Assembly (NCBI RefSeq): GCF_007301515.1
Contig: NZ_CP041666.1
Span: 1,612,001-1,676,000, forward strand
DNA from: Radiobacillus deserti
GTDB lineage: Bacteria > Bacillota > Bacilli > Bacillales > Amphibacillaceae
Direction of reading: 5' to 3'
Length of the DNA stretch: 64,000 nt
Within the stretch, counting starts at the first letter, position 1. Every line of letters begins with the position of its first letter. The notes under the pieces are model-generated. The model was given only the letters and a program-made list of their open reading frames with translations. It ran no database searches and was not told the origin of the DNA. The position numbers and the translations under genes were made by a program. Below, piece after piece: positions 61,088 through 64,000 of the stretch.

Positions 61088-62002
61088 GTGGAATCTCAAG
61101 TATCATTTAACAAACATGGTCAAATCAATATCGTATTACATGATCGCGAAAAAATTGTGATGGAGCATCATGAACAATCCGATCGCATTGACCCATTTAA
61201 TCGAATAGATAAAGATTTTTCTTCTTTTATAGGGATGAACCGCCTAAAGGAAACTGTAAAAGAGATTTATGCCAACATTGAAATTAGTCAAATGCGAGAG
61301 CGTGTTGGCTTAAAAGCACAAAAACAAGTATTACACATGTTATTTAAAGGAAATCCGGGAACAGGAAAAACGACAGTTGCCCGTAAGCTAGCAGCTGCCT
61401 TTTATGATATGGGTGTCTTAGAAAAAGGACACTTTATAGAAGCGGAACGAGCAGATTTAGTTGGTGAATATATCGGTCACACAGCTCAAAAGACTCGAGA
61501 CCTCGTTGAAAAAGCGATGGGGGGCATTTTATTCGTGGATGAAGCCTATTCGCTAGCGCGTGGTGGAGAAAAGGATTTTGGGAAAGAAGCCATTGATACG
61601 TTAGTGAAGCATATGGAAGATAATCAAAATGATTTCATTCTTATTTTAGCTGGATATCCGGAAGAAATGGAGCATTTTCTTTCCTTGAACCCAGGATTGG
61701 AATCTCGTTTCCCAATAGTCTTAGACTTTGAAGATTATTCAGTGGAGGAGTTATTACTAATCGCAAAACAAATGACTGCAGAACGAGAATATCAGCTTTC
61801 CAAGGAAGCAGAGTGGAAGCTCCGGGATTACTTATTCAAACAGAAGAGGAACCAAGATCGAAAAGGCTTTTCCAATGCTAGGTTTGTTCGGAATACCATT
61901 GAAAAGGCGATACGAAAACACGCAGTCCGTATCGTACAAAAACGTCATTATAGTACAGAGGACTTAATGCTCATTACAAAGAATGACCTTATATTAGAAT
62001 AG
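61088..62002 (+). CDS. spoVK: Stage V sporulation protein K (AAA ATPase)
   Basis: SpoVK is a CbbX-type AAA ATPase needed late in sporulation for spore maturation in B. subtilis. The GTG start at 61088 follows AGGGGTGGTG. The 304-aa protein has FSSFIGMNRLKETVKEIYA (~46), Walker A FKGNPGTGKTT (~88), the Walker B ILFVDEAYSL (~145) and sensor/arginine-finger region LNPGLESRFP (~202). A TATAAT-like CGTATAAT about 25 bp upstream also partly fits the sigma-E -10. hflX lies next downstream. Confidence 0.94.
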   Translation: MESQVSFNKHGQINIVLHDREKIVMEHHEQSDRIDPFNRIDKDFSSFIGMNRLKETVKEIYANIEISQMRERVGLKAQKQVLHMLFKGNPGTGKTTVARKLAAAFYDMGVLEKGHFIEAERADLVGEYIGHTAQKTRDLVEKAMGGILFVDEAYSLARGGEKDFGKEAIDTLVKHMEDNQNDFILILAGYPEEMEHFLSLNPGLESRFPIVLDFEDYSVEELLLIAKQMTAEREYQLSKEAEWKLRDYLFKQKRNQDRKGFSNARFVRNTIEKAIRKHAVRIVQKRHYSTEDLMLITKNDLILE

Positions 62003-62004
62003 TC

Positions 62005-62032
62005 AACGTCCTTCCGATGGGGAGGACGTTTC
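62005..62032 (+). terminator. spoVK terminator
   Basis: A 10-bp stem AACGTCCTTC / GGAGGACGTT with one G-U pair and a 6-nt loop; a short T run follows. Confidence 0.75.
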
Positions 62033-62148
62033 TATGACATAGATAGTTAAGAATACGTGAATACTACGATAGCTAGTAGATTGAATTTTCCAATCTAAAT
62101 ACACTTTGATATGATAAAAGTAATTTAGGAAAAGAGGTTGGTACCTAT

Positions 62149-63387
62149 ATGCAGGAAAATGTTTTGCTAATTGCTGTTCATCACCCGAATCAAGATGATG
62201 AGCGATTTCAATCCTCTCTAGAGGAATTGCAATCTCTAACAGAAACAGCACGAGGAAATGTGTTGAAAATTGTAACGCAAAAAAGAGATCGGATTCACCC
62301 TGCCTTGTACTTAGGGGAAGGAAAAGTTCAAGAAATAGCAGAGTTAGTGGAAGAATTAGAAATTGAATTAGTTATTTCAAACGATGAACTCTCACCAGGA
62401 CAATCCAAGCATTTATCTGATCGGTTCGGAGTTCGTGTAATAGATCGAAGTCAGCTTATTTTGGATATTTTTGCTCAACGTGCGAATACAAAAGAAGGGA
62501 AACTCCAAGTAGAGCTGGCGCAATATCAGTATTTGTTACCGAGATTGTATGGTCAAGGGCTTGCTCTATCCCGATTAGGTGGTGGAATTGGAACAAGGGG
62601 TCCCGGTGAGACGAAGCTCGAATCAGACCGTCGTCACATTCAAAGAAGAATTGACGATCTGAAGCGGCGTTTAAATACAGTGGTAAATCAACGATCTCAG
62701 TATCGGAAAAGAAGGAAGGAAAACAAAGCATTCCAAATCGCAATTGTCGGTTATACGAATGCTGGAAAATCTACTATTTTCAATCGACTAACGAAAAGTC
62801 AATCGTTAGAAGAAGACCAGTTATTTGCGACGTTAGACCCTTTAACTCGTCAAATCGCTTTGCCTTCGGGTTTTCAGTCGCTCTTAACAGACACGGTAGG
62901 ATTTATACAAGATTTGCCAACCACATTAATTGCAGCGTTCCGTTCTACATTAGAAGAAGTAACGGAAGCGGATTTTATTTTACATATGGTGGATGCCTCC
63001 CACCCAGATCAGGAACAACATCAAAAGACGGTGAACCGCTTATTGGGCGAACTAGGTGCGGACCAGCTACCGATGCTTACAGTTTACAATAAAAAGGATA
63101 TGTTAACAGATGCATTTATTCCTAGTGTTCAGCCTTCTATAACGATTAGTGCACACGACCCTATTGACTTAAGAAGAGTGTTGTACAAGATAGAAGAAGT
63201 GATTATAGAACAATGGGAGCCGTATCGAGTAGAAGTGCAGTCTGGGGATGGAAAGTTTCTTCAGCGTTTGGAGAGAAATACGATTGTACAAAATCATGCA
63301 TTTAAAGAAGAGACTGAAACCTATGTGTATCATGGGTATGCAGACCCTAGCCATCCGTTGAGCTACAAACTAAAGGAGAACGAATAG
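62149..63387 (+). CDS. hflX: GTPase HflX
   Basis: HflX (YnbA) is a ribosome-associated GTPase that splits stalled ribosomes under stress. The 412-aa protein has the N-terminal nucleotide/ribosome-binding domain, the family hallmark GGGIGTRGPGETKLE (~144), a coiled-coil linker, and the G domain with GYTNAGKST (P-loop, 201-209), DTVGFIQDLP (G3) and NKKD (G4). ATG 62149 has an AAGAGGTTGG site. It is followed by ynbB after 4 bp, as in B. subtilis. Confidence 0.95.
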   Translation: MQENVLLIAVHHPNQDDERFQSSLEELQSLTETARGNVLKIVTQKRDRIHPALYLGEGKVQEIAELVEELEIELVISNDELSPGQSKHLSDRFGVRVIDRSQLILDIFAQRANTKEGKLQVELAQYQYLLPRLYGQGLALSRLGGGIGTRGPGETKLESDRRHIQRRIDDLKRRLNTVVNQRSQYRKRRKENKAFQIAIVGYTNAGKSTIFNRLTKSQSLEEDQLFATLDPLTRQIALPSGFQSLLTDTVGFIQDLPTTLIAAFRSTLEEVTEADFILHMVDASHPDQEQHQKTVNRLLGELGADQLPMLTVYNKKDMLTDAFIPSVQPSITISAHDPIDLRRVLYKIEEVIIEQWEPYRVEVQSGDGKFLQRLERNTIVQNHAFKEETETYVYHGYADPSHPLSYKLKENE

Positions 63388-63391
63388 CACG

Positions 63392-64000
63392 ATGAATCAA
63401 GAATATATCGAAAAACTAGAAACTGAGTTATGGCCTTTTTTTCGTCAAGCAGACAAAGTCGTTGAGTTTAATCAACGAAAGGTATTAGAAGCGTTTCGAA
63501 ATCAAAAAGTAAGTGATAGTCACTTTAATCCAACTACGGGGTATGGATACGATGATTATGGACGTGACACATTAGAAGCGGTGTATGCGGAAGTATTTCG
63601 TGCAGAGGATGCATTGGTGCGCCCCCAATTAATCTCAGGCACACACGCAATTTCCACGGCTCTGTTTGGACTACTTCGGCCGGGAGATGAGCTTTTATAT
63701 ATAACCGGGAAACCATACGACACATTGGAAGGAATATTAGAAAAAGGGGAGGGATCATTAAAGGATTATTCCATTGGCTATCAAGCTGTTGAGTTATTAG
63801 AAAACGGTTCTGTAGATTGGCAAAACGTGCAACAAGCAGTCCATCCGAACACAAAGGTCATCGGGATCCAACGCTCGCGAGGCTATGATACACGCCCGTC
63901 CTTTACGATTGAACAAATAGAAGAAATGATACAATTTGTGAAGGAAATAAAACAGGATGTAATTGTGTTTGTAGATAATTGCTATGGGGAGTTTGTCGAA
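63392..64000 (+). CDS. ynbB: Methionine gamma-lyase-family / aluminium-resistance protein YnbB, 5' part
   Basis: The first 203 codons of a PLP-dependent Cys/Met-metabolism enzyme of the aluminium-resistance protein family. The frame is open to the right edge of the window, so the C terminus is missing, including the PLP lysine. Visible are FNPTTGYGYDDYGRDTLE (~46), PQLISGTHAISTALFGLLRPG (given by position 78-98) and VDNCYGEFVE at the edge. ATG 63392 follows AAAGGAG. Its place between hflX and (in B. subtilis) glnR supports the call. Confidence 0.93.
   Translation, partial: MNQEYIEKLETELWPFFRQADKVVEFNQRKVLEAFRNQKVSDSHFNPTTGYGYDDYGRDTLEAVYAEVFRAEDALVRPQLISGTHAISTALFGLLRPGDELLYITGKPYDTLEGILEKGEGSLKDYSIGYQAVELLENGSVDWQNVQQAVHPNTKVIGIQRSRGYDTRPSFTIEQIEEMIQFVKEIKQDVIVFVDNCYGEFVE

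Overview
The window is low-GC Firmicute DNA from an endospore-forming member of the Bacillaceae. Gene order follows the Bacillus subtilis polC-to-glnR segment almost gene for gene. It carries many sporulation genes (mlpA-ymxH-spoVFAB, spoIIIE, spoVS, cotE, spoVK), strong AGGAGG-type ribosome binding sites, frequent TTG/GTG starts and a Gram-positive PolC with a QLSLF clamp-binding tail. A halotolerant genus near Oceanobacillus, Virgibacillus or Halobacillus is plausible, but the sequence alone does not prove it.

Layout. 1-14.6 kb: the end of polC, then the translation/RNA operon rimP-nusA-rnpM-ylxQ-infB-ylxP-rbfA-truB-ribF-rpsO-pnpA, then ylxY, mlpA, a membrane protein and ymxH. 14.8-20.0 kb: dipicolinate synthase (spoVFA-spoVFB) and the lysine/diaminopimelate genes asd-dapG-dapA, with a 234-bp nested palindromic repeat between dapG and dapA. 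20.1-22.5 kb: an accessory island of small membrane proteins and decayed DNA where B. subtilis has rnjB. 22.5-26.9 kb: tepA, ylzJ, spoIIIE and the GntR regulator ymfC. 27-31.9 kb: a nucleoside ABC transporter, nupN-nupO-nupP-nupQ. 32-40.7 kb: ymfF-ymfH-ymfI-ymfJ-ymfK-ymfM(rodZ)-pgsA-cinA-recA. 41-46.9 kb: rny, ymdB, spoVS, miaB, ricA and cotE. 47-54.4 kb: mutS-mutL, an orphan AbiGi-like gene, dps, and miaA-hfq. 54.5-61 kb: a second accessory stretch with a small minus-strand gene, a NUDIX remnant, the purine exporter pbuE under an adenine riboswitch, acetyltransferases, an XRE/membrane-protein pair, a histidine phosphatase and a HAD hydrolase. 61-64 kb: spoVK, hflX and the start of ynbB.

Function. 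Most genes serve core information processing (replication, translation, RNA decay, mismatch and recombination repair) or sporulation. DapG, Asd and DapA make dihydrodipicolinate precursor, which SpoVFA/B turn into spore dipicolinate. RNase Y, its modulator RicA, PNPase, Hfq and RnpM are clustered RNA-metabolism functions. Purine handling appears twice: nucleoside import (Nup) and adenine-gated efflux (PbuE).

Main oddities. Three conserved genes (spoIIIE, ymfI twice, cinA) and one small membrane gene are broken by insertions of 1-2 bases inside short simple repeats, while mutS and mutL look intact. This suggests a systematic sequence error or recent slippage mutations. I found no CRISPR array, rRNA, tRNA or complete insertion sequence, and no clearly new multi-gene system. 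The best candidates for undescribed content are the 20.1-22.5 kb island, the orphan AbiGi locus with its miniature leader ORF, and the minus-strand small gene at 55.0 kb.
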